Assembly: GCA_964552015.1 (NCBI GenBank)
Contig: CAZKFR010000001.1
Location: forward strand, 62,001-126,000
Source: Rhodocaloribacter sp964552015
Lineage (GTDB): Bacteria > Bacteroidota > Rhodothermia > Rhodothermales > ISCAR-4553
DNA: 64,000 bases
Direction: 5' to 3'
The notes beneath the pieces are model-generated. The model was given only the letters and a program-made list of their open reading frames with translations, ran no database searches and was not told the DNA's origin. A program made the translations under genes and the position numbers. This document shows positions 17,799 through 27,905 of this stretch, piece after piece (the first letter of the stretch is position 1; each line of letters opens with the position of its first letter).

Positions 17799-18476
17799 TC
17801 AAGGTTTCTGAGCGTAGAGCACCTCGGAGGGGAAGCTCCACTGGCTGACGAACCGGCGACGCACGCCGGTGAAACCGGCCCGGTCCAGGTAGGGGGCGAC
17901 GAGGACGCCACGACACCCACCCAGGAGCGCGGGATGGATCCGGTAGAGTCCTTCCCAGAGTTGGTGGTACCAGCGCGTCCCGCGTGTCATGTTGATCATC
18001 ACGAGGCGGCCGCCCGGGCGGAGGACCCGGTAGAATTCCTGGAGTACCACCGGAAAATCCTCGACGGGGAGCAGGTCGAACATGTAGCTGTTCAGAAGCA
18101 GGTCGAACGAGGCCGTCGGGTAGGGCAGGTCGTACGCCGAGCCGGGGCGGAGGCGGTAGCGGCGCGAGCCGCTGCGGGCGGCGCGGCCCCGGGCGCGGCG
18201 GAGCATCGCCGGCGTCAGGTCGATCCCCTCGGTCCAGCCGTTCGGGTTCATGCGGAGGAGATGCCGGAACGAGAGGCCCGTGCCGACGGCCACTTCGAGG
18301 ACGTCCTCACCATCCTCTACGGCCGCCCAGGCCAGACCCAGGGCCCGTGCCCGTGCTTCGACGAGGCGGGCCAGCAGGTCGTGAAACGGGGCGATCCAGG
18401 TGTAGGTGGCGACTACCCGCTCCGGGGGGAGACGGGCGGGAAGCATGTCGTTCGTGGGGTGAGCAGGCGATTTCAT
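17799..18476 (-). CDS. Class I SAM-dependent methyltransferase
   Basis: A 225-residue methyltransferase of the UbiE/type-11 kind. Motif I is VLEVAVGTGLSF, followed by GIDLTPAMLRRAR, then YDLPYPTASFDLLLNSYMFD and EFYRVLRPGGRLVMINM. Substrate unknown; the C-terminal region (about residues 165-225) differs from quinone methyltransferases. It diverges from the VKOR-DsbA gene, with 74 nt between the start codons. An internal ATG at 18446 is an alternative start. Confidence 0.8.
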   Translation of the reverse strand: MKSPAHPTNDMLPARLPPERVVATYTWIAPFHDLLARLVEARARALGLAWAAVEDGEDVLEVAVGTGLSFRHLLRMNPNGWTEGIDLTPAMLRRARGRAARSGSRRYRLRPGSAYDLPYPTASFDLLLNSYMFDLLPVEDFPVVLQEFYRVLRPGGRLVMINMTRGTRWYHQLWEGLYRIHPALLGGCRGVLVAPYLDRAGFTGVRRRFVSQWSFPSEVLYAQKP

Positions 18477-18550
18477 CGGCCGGGATGGTTATCTTGCGCC
18501 GGGCTTCGGCCCGTGAGTGTCTTTCGGAACCGCTCTCCAACCCTGCGAGC

Positions 18551-19765
18551 ATGAAGATCGAAAAAGACCGTTTCACGCCCTACCGCCCCGGCCTCGACCG
18601 GCTGATCTTCGGCCTGGCCCTGTTCGGGATCCTCGTCGTGGTCCACCTCTGGTTGATGAGCGGCCGCGGGTTTGACCGTGGCTGCCTGGGGTTTTCCGAG
18701 CCCGACCCCACGTTCGACTGCGAAGCCGTCGTGCAGAGCGAGGCCGGCCAGCTCTTCGGCATCTCGAACGTAGTCTGGGGCTTTCTGTTCTACCTGCTCG
18801 TGGCCTGGATGAGTGCGGCCGTCGTGCTGGTCAACGATCCGCTGCGGGAACGCATCAAACAGGCCCGAGCCGTGCTGCTCGCTTTCGGGGTGATCTATTC
18901 GTCGTACCTCGTCTACGTGCAGTACGTGCAACTGGGTGAGTACTGTTTGCTGTGCCTGATGTCGGCGGCAACGGTGCTGGTGTTGCTGCTGGTACAGGGG
19001 TATGAGTTGATCCGCGCGCCGGCGGGGATCCACGGGCTCGTGCGCCGGGCCAGGCCGGGGGAGGGGCGCCTGTATGCCGGCATGGCGGCCGTCCTGCTCG
19101 TCGTGGCCATCGCCGACGTGGCCTATTTCAAAACCCTCCCGGTGGCCGCGCCGGCCGCTGCCCTACAGGCGGAGCCATCGCCAGCCGCGCCGGAGCCGGG
19201 GGCCTGTACGTATGCGGACGACCTGCCTCCGGTCAGCGACTACGATCGCTTTTTCAGCCAGGACGACCCGTATCTGGGACGTTCGGACGCCCCCGTCACC
19301 GTGATCGAGTTCTTCGACCTGAACTGTCCCCACTGCCGTGCGATGCATCCGATCATGAACGAAGTCATCGCGGCCAACGGCGACCGGGCGCGGTTCTATC
19401 TGATCCCTTACGTGGTGTTTCCGTACTCGGTGATGCAGACCGAGGCTCTCTACGTGGCCGCCGAAGAGGGACACTACTTCGAGATGATCGATGCCCAGTT
19501 CGCCCACCAGCGGCAGGGGGGGCTGCCGATGGCCGATCTGCGCCGTCTGGCCTCCGAACTGGGCATGGACCCGGACCGTTTTCAGGAGCGGGTCGAGCAG
19601 GGCCGCCACACCGAACGGATACGGCGGCTTCGTGAGGACCTGAGGACCCTGGGCCTCCGGGGCGTGCCGGCCGTCATGATCAACGGGCGCGTCGTCGATG
19701 GGGCCTCGCGCAGCGTCGCGTGCCTGAACCGGCTCATCGCCGAGGCGGCCGGTGGCGGATCGTGA
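18551..19765 (+). CDS. VKOR-DsbA fusion (disulfide bond formation)
   Basis: A 404-residue membrane protein that joins a vitamin K epoxide reductase domain to a thioredoxin-fold oxidase. The N-terminal half has four to five membrane segments, the loop cysteines C45 and C57, and the quinone-side CLLC (C132, C135). After a last membrane segment near residues 176-193, the periplasmic domain has FFDLNCPHCRAMHP with C259 and C262. The expected flow is substrate thiols to CPHC to VKOR to quinone, replacing DsbA/DsbB. Start ATG 18551; TATCTT at 18490 may be the -10 element. Confidence 0.9.
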   Translation: MKIEKDRFTPYRPGLDRLIFGLALFGILVVVHLWLMSGRGFDRGCLGFSEPDPTFDCEAVVQSEAGQLFGISNVVWGFLFYLLVAWMSAAVVLVNDPLRERIKQARAVLLAFGVIYSSYLVYVQYVQLGEYCLLCLMSAATVLVLLLVQGYELIRAPAGIHGLVRRARPGEGRLYAGMAAVLLVVAIADVAYFKTLPVAAPAAALQAEPSPAAPEPGACTYADDLPPVSDYDRFFSQDDPYLGRSDAPVTVIEFFDLNCPHCRAMHPIMNEVIAANGDRARFYLIPYVVFPYSVMQTEALYVAAEEGHYFEMIDAQFAHQRQGGLPMADLRRLASELGMDPDRFQERVEQGRHTERIRRLREDLRTLGLRGVPAVMINGRVVDGASRSVACLNRLIAEAAGGGS

Positions 19766-19892
19766 GCGCCGGTTTGGCAGGTTTTTAACCCGGATGACCC
19801 GTCCGCCTCGCGAGGATGTCGTAACTTGATCCCGGGCGAGGGTACTCCCTTCCTGATAACCCGCATCCCGTTTCACTTCACTCCCTGATCCG

Positions 19893-21920
19893 ATGACACA
19901 GGCCCCCTCCACGACCGGCCCCATGGTGGCGACGGACCTGGCGCTCAAGAGCATCAACACGCTGCGTTTCCTGGCCGTCGATGCGGTGCAGCAGGCCAAC
20001 AGCGGGCATCCCGGCATGCCGATGGGGATGGCTGCGCCGGCCTACGTGCTCTGGCACCATTTCCTCAAGCACAACCCGAAGGACCCGGCCTGGCCGGACC
20101 GCGACCGCTTCGTCCTCTCGGCCGGTCATGGCTCGATGTTGCTCTACGGTCTGCTCCACCTGACGGGCTATGATCTACCCATGGAGGAACTCCGGCGCTT
20201 CCGCCAGTGGGGGTCGAAAACGCCGGGACATCCCGAATACGGGCATACGCCCGGCGTAGAGACGACGACGGGTCCGCTCGGACAGGGGTTTGCCAACGGG
20301 GTGGGCATGGCCATCGCCGAGCGCTTCCTCGCGGCCCGCTTCAACCGGCCCGGCTTCCCCATCGTCGACCACTACACCTACGGCATCGTGTCTGACGGGG
20401 ACCTGATGGAGGGGATCTCCCACGAGGCGGCCTCGCTGGCCGGCCACCTGGGCCTGGGCAAGCTCATCTACCTCTACGACGACAACGATATTTCCATCGA
20501 CGGGAGCACCGACCTGGCCTTTACCGAGGATGTGGCCGGGCGCTTCGAGGCGTACGGCTGGCAGGTGCTGCGCGTGGAGGACGGCAACGACCTGGCGGCC
20601 GTGGCGCGGGCGCTGGAGGCGGCCCGTGCCGAGGCGGCACGCCCGTCGCTCATCATCACGCGCACGCACATCGGCTATGGAAGCCCACACAAGCAGGATA
20701 CGGCCGAGGCGCACGGGGCGCCACTCGGGGACGAGGAGGTTCGCCTGACGAAGCGTGCTCTGGGCTGGCCCGAGGACAGGACGTTTTATGTCCCGGACGA
20801 GGTCTACGCGCACATGCAGGAGGCCATCGGCAAGGGGCGCGCGGCTCAGGAAGCCTGGAAAGAGCGGTTCGAACGCTACGCGGAGGTCTTCCCGGAGGAG
20901 GCCGCGACCTTCCGGGCCTGGCTGGAAGGGCATCTGCCGGAGGGATGGGATGCGGACCTGCCCGTCTTCGAGCCGGGCACGTCGGTGGCCACCCGCAAGG
21001 CGAGCGGTGCGGTGCTGGCCGTGCTGGGGGAGCGCCTGCCCAACCTCATCGGTGGCTCGGCCGACCTGACGCCCTCGAACAACACGTTTATCAAGGGGCG
21101 CACCGATTTTCAGCGGGACAACCCGGCCGGCGGTTACCTGCGCTTCGGGGTGCGCGAGCATGCCATGGCTGCCATCTGCAACGGCCTCGCGTTGCACGGC
21201 GGGCTGCGGCCCTATGGCGGCACCTTCCTCGTCTTCAGCGACTACATGCGTCCGGCCGTGCGGCTGAGCGCCCTGATGGGCCTTCCCGTCGTCTATGTCT
21301 TCACGCACGACTCGATCGGCCTGGGCGAAGATGGGCCGACCCACCAGCCCGTCGAGCACGCCATGTCGCTCCGCCTCATCCCGAACCTCACGTTCATCCG
21401 TCCCGCCGATGCGGCCGAGACGGTGGAGGCCTGGCGCGTGGCCCTGCTCAACCGGCGTGGACCGACGGCCCTGGCGCTGACCCGGCAGGGCGTGCCCGTG
21501 CTCGACCGTTCCCGGCTGGCCCCGGCCGAAGGGCTCCGGCGCGGCGCCTACATCCTGTCGGACGATGACGGCACGCCGGACCTGATCCTTATGGCCTCGG
21601 GAAGCGAGGTGGCCCTGATCGTCGAGGCTGCGGAGCGGTTACGTCCCCTCGGTCACCGTGTGCGGGTCGTCAGCATGCCCTCCTGGGAGTTGTTCGAGCG
21701 GGAGCCGGAGGATTACCGCCGGGCCATCCTGCCGCCGGCGGTGACGGCGCGTGTGGCGGTCGAGGCCGGGCGCTCCCTCGGGTGGGAACGCTATGTGGGG
21801 CCCCACGGGCGCATCATCGGGTTGGATCGCTTCGGTGCCTCGGCGCCGGGCAAGGTGCTCTTCGAACGCTTCGGCTTCACCGTCGATCACGTCGTCGAGG
21901 TGGCTCGGAAACTGCTCTGA
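19893..21920 (+). CDS. tkt: Transketolase
   Basis: Transketolase (675 residues) transfers two-carbon ketol groups in the pentose phosphate pathway using thiamine diphosphate. Seen: ANSGHPGMPMGMA, the TPP motif GIVSDGDLMEGISHEAASLAGH, GSPHKQDTAEAHGAPLG, and in the pyrimidine domain GSADLTPSNNT, FGVREHAMAAICNGLALHGG and THDSIGLGEDGPTHQP. Full-length single-chain form. It follows the VKOR-DsbA gene by 127 nt; TAACTTGA near 19815 may belong to its promoter. Confidence 0.96.
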   Translation: MTQAPSTTGPMVATDLALKSINTLRFLAVDAVQQANSGHPGMPMGMAAPAYVLWHHFLKHNPKDPAWPDRDRFVLSAGHGSMLLYGLLHLTGYDLPMEELRRFRQWGSKTPGHPEYGHTPGVETTTGPLGQGFANGVGMAIAERFLAARFNRPGFPIVDHYTYGIVSDGDLMEGISHEAASLAGHLGLGKLIYLYDDNDISIDGSTDLAFTEDVAGRFEAYGWQVLRVEDGNDLAAVARALEAARAEAARPSLIITRTHIGYGSPHKQDTAEAHGAPLGDEEVRLTKRALGWPEDRTFYVPDEVYAHMQEAIGKGRAAQEAWKERFERYAEVFPEEAATFRAWLEGHLPEGWDADLPVFEPGTSVATRKASGAVLAVLGERLPNLIGGSADLTPSNNTFIKGRTDFQRDNPAGGYLRFGVREHAMAAICNGLALHGGLRPYGGTFLVFSDYMRPAVRLSALMGLPVVYVFTHDSIGLGEDGPTHQPVEHAMSLRLIPNLTFIRPADAAETVEAWRVALLNRRGPTALALTRQGVPVLDRSRLAPAEGLRRGAYILSDDDGTPDLILMASGSEVALIVEAAERLRPLGHRVRVVSMPSWELFEREPEDYRRAILPPAVTARVAVEAGRSLGWERYVGPHGRIIGLDRFGASAPGKVLFERFGFTVDHVVEVARKLL

Positions 21921-21958
21921 GACCAACGCGGCTTTCGGCTCCTTCGTCTGCTTACCCG

Positions 21959-23317
21959 ATGCGTAAATCCTCCCCCAAGCGCAGCCGTCTGGCGGCCCTG
22001 GAGCGCTCGCCCCGGGGCCGGGCGGTGCGCCGGCTCGACCGCATCGAGGTGGGTGGGGCCTTCACAGCCCTGCTCGAGGATGAGGCCGTCAACCCGCGGG
22101 CGGACCGGCAGGTGACGGAGTACGTGGCCGGCGTGACGCGCTGGCGGCGCTGGCTCGACTTCCTGCTGGCGCATCATTACCGGGGGCCGTATCAGAAGAT
22201 GGAGCCCACGCTGCGGCAGATCCTGCGTGTGGCGCTCTACGATCTGCTTTTCCTGGACACGCCGCCCCATGCGGCCGTGCATGAGGCGGTCGAGCTGGCG
22301 AAGGCTTTGGTACGGCCCGGGGCCGGCGGCCTGGTCAACGGGCTGCTCCGGGCCGTGCTGCGCCGGCGCGACCGACTGCCGCAGCCCGCTACCGGCGATG
22401 AGGCCGAGGACCTGGCGATCCGGTGGTCGCATCCTACCTGGATGGTGCGTCGCTGGCTTGCGCGGTATGGAACGGAGGGGACGCAAGCCCTGCTCGTCTG
22501 GAACAATACGCGCCCGACCTTCGGGATACGGCTCACGGATCGGATCGCGCGGGAGGAGGTCATCGCCCGGCTCGAGGCCGAAGGCGTGGCCTGGGAGGCG
22601 TCGCCCTACCTGGAGGATTTCCTCCGGGTGGCGCGCTTGCAGCCGGTTCTGGCTGCGGGCTGGCTGGCGGAGGGGCGGTGTGTGGTGCAGGATGAGAGCA
22701 CCGGCCTCGTCGTGCGCCTGCTCGACCCCCGCCCCGGGGAGACGGTGCTCGACGTCTGTGCCGCACCGGGGGGTAAGGCGCGCTATGCGGCCGAGCGGAT
22801 GCAGGGGACCGGGCGCCTGCAGGCCTTCGACGTGAATGCAGCCCGCCTCCGGCTCCTCGCCAGGGCCGCCGACCGAGAAGGGCGGTCGATCATTCAGACG
22901 GAGGCCGTTGACCTGCGGGAACTGGCGGGTCGGGCGGAGGCCCCCCGGGGGGACCGCGTTCTGCTCGACGCCCCCTGCTCGGGGCTGGGCGTCCTGGCCC
23001 GCCGGGCCGATCTTCGCTGGCGCCGCACGCCCGAAGAGATCGATGAACTGACCCGGCTCCAGGACGAACTCCTCGACGCGGCGGCCCGCCTCGTGCGGCC
23101 CGGTGGCCTGCTCGTCTACGCTACCTGCACCCTCGAGCCGGAGGAGAACGAGGGCCGCGTGACCGCTTTCCTCCAGCGTCATCCCGACTTCTCCCTCGAA
23201 CCGGCCCACCCCTTCGTCCCGGAGACGCTGGTGACGCCGGAGGGCTACTTCGCATCCTGGCCGCCCCGCGACCGGATCGACGGGGCCTTCGGCGCGCGGC
23301 TGCGACGGCGCGCATAG
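21959..23317 (+). CDS. rsmB: 16S rRNA m5C methyltransferase, RsmB-like
   Basis: A 452-residue RsmB/Sun-type enzyme expected to methylate C967 of 16S rRNA. The N-terminal ~150 residues are NusB-like and helical (TEYVAGVTRWRRWLD, DLLFLDTPPHAAVHEAVELAK). The methyltransferase domain has VCAAPGGKARY, DAPCSGLGV with one catalytic Cys, and YATCTLEPEENEG with the other. Start ATG 21959 (MRKSSPKRSRL) follows the tkt stop by 38 nt. A second Sun-family gene, RsmF-like, occurs at 29289. Confidence 0.92.
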   Translation: MRKSSPKRSRLAALERSPRGRAVRRLDRIEVGGAFTALLEDEAVNPRADRQVTEYVAGVTRWRRWLDFLLAHHYRGPYQKMEPTLRQILRVALYDLLFLDTPPHAAVHEAVELAKALVRPGAGGLVNGLLRAVLRRRDRLPQPATGDEAEDLAIRWSHPTWMVRRWLARYGTEGTQALLVWNNTRPTFGIRLTDRIAREEVIARLEAEGVAWEASPYLEDFLRVARLQPVLAAGWLAEGRCVVQDESTGLVVRLLDPRPGETVLDVCAAPGGKARYAAERMQGTGRLQAFDVNAARLRLLARAADREGRSIIQTEAVDLRELAGRAEAPRGDRVLLDAPCSGLGVLARRADLRWRRTPEEIDELTRLQDELLDAAARLVRPGGLLVYATCTLEPEENEGRVTAFLQRHPDFSLEPAHPFVPETLVTPEGYFASWPPRDRIDGAFGARLRRRA

Positions 23318-23324
23318 GCCCGGG

Positions 23325-24515
23325 TCAGGGCAACTCGTCGTGTAGCTTCTGAAACAGGTAGAACTTGAGGTAGTGCGTCTCGGGCATCGCCTCGAGGATG
23401 GGGTGGTCGGGGGGCTGGCCCCCGCGGTACAGGAGACGGAGGCGGGCCCCGGCACGGCGGGCGCTGTACTGCACGATCTTGAGGAAGTCGGCTTCGCTGA
23501 TGGCCTGGGAGCAGGAGGCGGTGGCGAGCAAGCCACCGGGGGGTAGCAGCTGGAGCGCGCTGATGTTGATGCGCTGGTAGGCCCGTGTGGCCTCCTCGAC
23601 GTGCCGGCGGCTTCGTGCGAACGCCGGGGGGTCGAGGATGATCAGGTCGTACGTGACGCCTTCCTGGACCAGCATGCCGAGGCGGTCGAGGGCGTCGGCG
23701 GCCTCGGTGGTGATGCGGCCAGCCAGCCCGTTCCGCTCGGCGTTGGCACGCACCCGCGCCAGGGCCGCCTCGGAGACGTCCATCAGGTGGACGGCCTCAG
23801 CCCCGCCCGCCGCACTCTGGAGCCCGAACCCACCGTCCGCACAGAACACGTCGAGTACCCGGCGGCCGCGGGCAAAACGGCGGACGAGGGCGCGGTGCTC
23901 GCGCTGGTCGATGAAAAAGCCCGTCTTGGGGGCCTCGAGCACGTCCACGGTGTACCGGACACCCCCCTCCTCGATCTCCACCGGACCGTCGTACGTTCCC
24001 CGCATCACCCCGCGCGCCTCGGGCATCCCGTCTTTGGCGCGCAGCGCGGCGTCGTTCCGCTCGATGATCGCACGGGGCCGGACCAGGTCTTCGAGCACGT
24101 CCAGGATCAGGTCGCGCCGCTGCTCCATACCGAGCGCGAGCGTCGTCCACGTCAGCACGTCGCCGTACCGGTCGATGATCGTCCCGGGCAGCCCGTCGCT
24201 CTCACTGAAGGCCAGCCGGTAGTGGGTCGCACCAGGGTAGGCGGCTTCCCGGAGCGCCAGCGCCCGCTCCAGCCGTGCGCGGAAAAAGTCCGCGTCGATG
24301 GCCGCTTCGGGGTCGGCGGTGAGGAACCGGACGGCGATGAGGGAGGACGGATGGTAGAGGCCCTGGCCGAAGACGTGCCCGTCTGTCCCGACAATCGTGA
24401 CCACGTCGCCCCCGGCCGGGTTGCCCTCGACCCGGTGGAGCTGGTTGGCGAACACCCAGGGATAGCCCCGCAGGAGCGCTTTCTCTTTGTGGCGGCGAAG
24501 ATGGACGCGCTTCAT
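23325..24515 (-). CDS. Class I SAM-dependent rRNA methyltransferase, RlmI-like
   Basis: A 396-residue enzyme with an N-terminal PUA domain (MKRVHLRRHKEKALLRGYPW), a middle RlmI-type region (SDGLPGTIIDRYGD) and a C-terminal methyltransferase (LDVFCADGGFGLQ, LIILDPPAFARSR, TASCSQAIS). This domain order matches RlmI, which makes m5C1962 in 23S rRNA, and relatives; exact target not certain. ATG 24515 opens the PUA domain. It converges with rsmB with 7 nt between stops, so a shared terminator would have to lie in coding sequence. Confidence 0.85.
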   Translation of the reverse strand: MKRVHLRRHKEKALLRGYPWVFANQLHRVEGNPAGGDVVTIVGTDGHVFGQGLYHPSSLIAVRFLTADPEAAIDADFFRARLERALALREAAYPGATHYRLAFSESDGLPGTIIDRYGDVLTWTTLALGMEQRRDLILDVLEDLVRPRAIIERNDAALRAKDGMPEARGVMRGTYDGPVEIEEGGVRYTVDVLEAPKTGFFIDQREHRALVRRFARGRRVLDVFCADGGFGLQSAAGGAEAVHLMDVSEAALARVRANAERNGLAGRITTEAADALDRLGMLVQEGVTYDLIILDPPAFARSRRHVEEATRAYQRINISALQLLPPGGLLATASCSQAISEADFLKIVQYSARRAGARLRLLYRGGQPPDHPILEAMPETHYLKFYLFQKLHDELP

Positions 24516-24661
24516 GGCTGTGTCGGAAGATGAACGTGTTCGTGGACCCCTCCGGGACGGGTGCGCACGGGAACGGCAACAACGGCAAAGGATACAATCC
24601 GGGTCCCGCCCGGTCATGAAGATTCGTGCGTGCCGGGGTACCGGGGCACATCGCCACGTCG

Positions 24662-24667
24662 TATCTT
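24662..24667 (+). promoter_or_regulatory. Possible -10 element before the PorV-like gene
   Basis: TATCTTG begins at 24662, 24 nt before the scaffold gap that hides the start of the PorV-like gene. The same string occurs ahead of trpL (minus strand), the VKOR-DsbA gene and bcp. No matching -35 is seen. Confidence 0.3.
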
Positions 24668-24690
24668 GCGGAGCCTACCGACCGAACAGC

Positions 24691-24790
24691 NNNNNNNNNN
24701 NNNNNNNNNNNNNNNNNNNNNNNNNNNNNNNNNNNNNNNNNNNNNNNNNNNNNNNNNNNNNNNNNNNNNNNNNNNNNNNNNNNNNNNNNN
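24691..24790. other. Scaffold gap (100 N) over the start of the PorV-like gene
   Basis: Exactly 100 N. The reading frame downstream begins in mid-protein, so the signal peptide and first strands of the PorV-like protein are missing here. The real gap probably exceeds 100 nt if the protein has the usual family length. Confidence 0.98.
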
Positions 24791-25663
24791 CCCGAGATCG
24801 CCTACATGCACGCCGAGCGGTTTGCCGGGGTCGTCTCGTTCGATTACGGCAGCATCGCCTTTCCCGTCAGCGACCGCTCATCGGTGGGCCTCTCCTTCTT
24901 CCGGAGCGGCGTCAACGACATCAAGAACACGCTCGACGCGTGGGATCCCGAGCGCGACCAGCCCCGTCCGAACCCGGAACAACACTTCTCCTCGTTCTCG
25001 GCCGCCGACATGGCGTTTTTTCTGAGCTATGCCCGCGCGCTCAACGACCGCTTCTCGATCGGCCTCACGGGCAAGGTGATCCGCCGTAACATTGGCGACT
25101 TCGCCAACGCCTGGGGCTACAGTTTCGACGTGGGTGTGCAGTACCGGGGCGAACGCTTTCTGCTGGGCCTCAACGTGCAGGACCTCTCGACGATGCTGCA
25201 GAGCTGGAGCGTCAACCAGGGGGCGCTCAGCAACATCGAGGAGGTCTTCGGCGACGCGCTGCCGGAGGGGGGCACCGAGCTCGTCCTGCCCGTGGCGCGC
25301 TTCGGCTCGGGCGTGATCCTGCCCGTGGGGCTCGAGAGCCAGCTCATCCTGGGCCTCGACGTGGACATGGCCTTCGACGGCCAGCAGGCCTTCGTCCTCA
25401 ACGCCGGCGACCTCTCGTTCCATCCGCGCCTCGGGACCGAGTTTCTGTACAAGGGCGTTCTGGCCTTCCGGGCCGGGATCAACCGGGTCCTGTTGCACGA
25501 GGGCCTCAGCCTGACGCCCTCGGTGGGCACCGGCCTCCATATCAAACAACTCAGCATCGACTACGGCTTCGGCGACTTTGCCGGCCTCAGTTCCGACCTC
25601 GGATTCTCGCACCGGATCTCGCTGCAACTGCGGCTGGAACGGCCCGAGGCGGCGACGGACTGA
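24791..25663 (+). CDS. PorV/PorQ family outer-membrane protein (N-terminus in gap)
   Basis: The visible 290 residues are a repeated amphipathic beta pattern ending in an aromatic/hydrophobic strand (GFSHRISLQLRLE). Segments such as FDYGSIAFPVSDRSSVGLSF and DLSFHPRLGTEFLYKGVLAF fit the PorV/PorQ group. In type IX secretion PorV is the outer-membrane protein that receives cargo for the attachment complex, but many paralogues have other or unknown roles, and no other T9SS gene is in this window. The start is lost in the gap. The last codons lie in an 18-nt tandem duplication. 58 nt separate it from the GtrB-like gene. Confidence 0.7.
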   Translation, partial: PEIAYMHAERFAGVVSFDYGSIAFPVSDRSSVGLSFFRSGVNDIKNTLDAWDPERDQPRPNPEQHFSSFSAADMAFFLSYARALNDRFSIGLTGKVIRRNIGDFANAWGYSFDVGVQYRGERFLLGLNVQDLSTMLQSWSVNQGALSNIEEVFGDALPEGGTELVLPVARFGSGVILPVGLESQLILGLDVDMAFDGQQAFVLNAGDLSFHPRLGTEFLYKGVLAFRAGINRVLLHEGLSLTPSVGTGLHIKQLSIDYGFGDFAGLSSDLGFSHRISLQLRLERPEAATD

Positions 25664-25684
25664 GCGGCGGCGACGGACTGAGCG
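25649..25684. repeat. 18-bp tandem duplication spanning a stop codon
   Basis: Two perfect copies of an 18-nt unit (GCGGCGACGGACTGAGCG) occur head to tail, followed by a partial GCGAG. The first copy holds the stop codon of the PorV-like gene, and the second repeats the same codons and stop in the same phase, outside the gene. It looks like a recent slippage event. Confidence 0.9.
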
Positions 25685-25720
25685 GCGAGGGCCGCGGTTT
25701 CCGGAACGATGGACGGGTAG

Positions 25721-26785
25721 ATGGCAGATTCCGGCATGAGGGCGGCCGACCATACACCGAAGCCAGGAGGAGAGGTGCCTCGTGCTCCGGAAGATCGCCG
25801 TCAGCAGGTGGCGCTGGTGATTCCGCTCTACAACGAGGAAGAGGTCCTGCCCCTGCTGATCGAGCGGATCGAGGCCTTCCGGGCCGTCTGTCCCGACGTG
25901 AGCGAGGTCGTGCTCGTCGATGACGGCTCGACGGACGGTACGGCCCGGCTCGTGCAGTCCCTGACGGCCGGGCGGCCCGGCTATGTGCTGCTGCGGTTTT
26001 CACGCAACTTCGGGCATCAGCTCGCCATTACGGCCGGGATGCACTGCGTCACCGCCGATGCCGCCGTGATCCTCGATGCCGACCTGCAGGACCCCCTGGA
26101 GGTGGTGCCCCGGATGATCGCGAAGTGGCGGGAAGGCTATGACGTGGTGTACGGGGTCCGCCGCACGCGCACAGGGGATGCACCGCTAAAAAAATGGACG
26201 GCACGCCTCTATTACCGCCTGTTCCAGCGGCTGACCGAGGTCGATGCCCCGCTCGATGCGGGCGATTTTCGGCTCGTCTCCCGCCCCGTGCTGGAGGCTT
26301 ACCGGCAGATCGGGGAACAGCAACCGTACGTGCGGGGCCTCATCGCCTGGCTGGGCTTCAACCAGACGGGCGTGGTGTATGACCGCCCGCCCCGCGCAGC
26401 CGGCCAGAGCAAATACCCGCTGCGCAAGAGCCTGAAACTGGCGCTCGATGGGCTGGCCTCGTTCTCGGGACGGCCGCTCCGGTATGCCGTACGCCTCGGG
26501 CTGGCGGTGGCCGCACTTTCGGTCGCCGGGCTCGTGTGGGTGTTGCTGGCCAAGTACGTCTTCCATAACACGGTGCCCGGCTGGTCCTCCCTGATCTTTG
26601 TCGCCTTCTTCTTCGGAGGCATGCAGCTTTTTTTCCTCGGGATCGTGGGTTCGTACCTGGCGCGGGTTTATGACGAGGTGAAGGCCCGGCCCCGGTACAT
26701 CATCCGCGAGCGGTGGTGCTCGGCTCCGGAGGTGGAAGCCGACGAGGGGGCCTCGCGCCCGCTGTTTTCCAGAGAGACCTCCTGA
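25721..26785 (+). CDS. Polyisoprenyl-phosphate glycosyltransferase, GtrB/DPM1-like
   Basis: A 354-residue GT2 enzyme expected to move a sugar from a nucleotide donor to a polyprenyl phosphate on the inner face of the membrane. Catalytic parts: VIPLYNEEEVLP, VVLVDDGSTDGTA, SRNFGHQLAITAGM, ILDADLQDPLE with the DxD metal site, and QSKYPLRKSLKLALDG. Two C-terminal membrane helices (about residues 262-286 and 293-320) place it in the GtrB/ArnC-like group. Donor sugar unknown. mtnA follows 5 nt after its stop, so they are probably cotranscribed. Confidence 0.88.
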   Translation: MADSGMRAADHTPKPGGEVPRAPEDRRQQVALVIPLYNEEEVLPLLIERIEAFRAVCPDVSEVVLVDDGSTDGTARLVQSLTAGRPGYVLLRFSRNFGHQLAITAGMHCVTADAAVILDADLQDPLEVVPRMIAKWREGYDVVYGVRRTRTGDAPLKKWTARLYYRLFQRLTEVDAPLDAGDFRLVSRPVLEAYRQIGEQQPYVRGLIAWLGFNQTGVVYDRPPRAAGQSKYPLRKSLKLALDGLASFSGRPLRYAVRLGLAVAALSVAGLVWVLLAKYVFHNTVPGWSSLIFVAFFFGGMQLFFLGIVGSYLARVYDEVKARPRYIIRERWCSAPEVEADEGASRPLFSRETS

Positions 26786-26790
26786 ACGCC

Positions 26791-27846
<1,056 letters not shown>

Positions 27847-27905
27847 GCGGGAGCAATCCGCCCGTTCCGCCGTATGTGCCACCGTCAAACCTGCCCGTTG
27901 CACCC

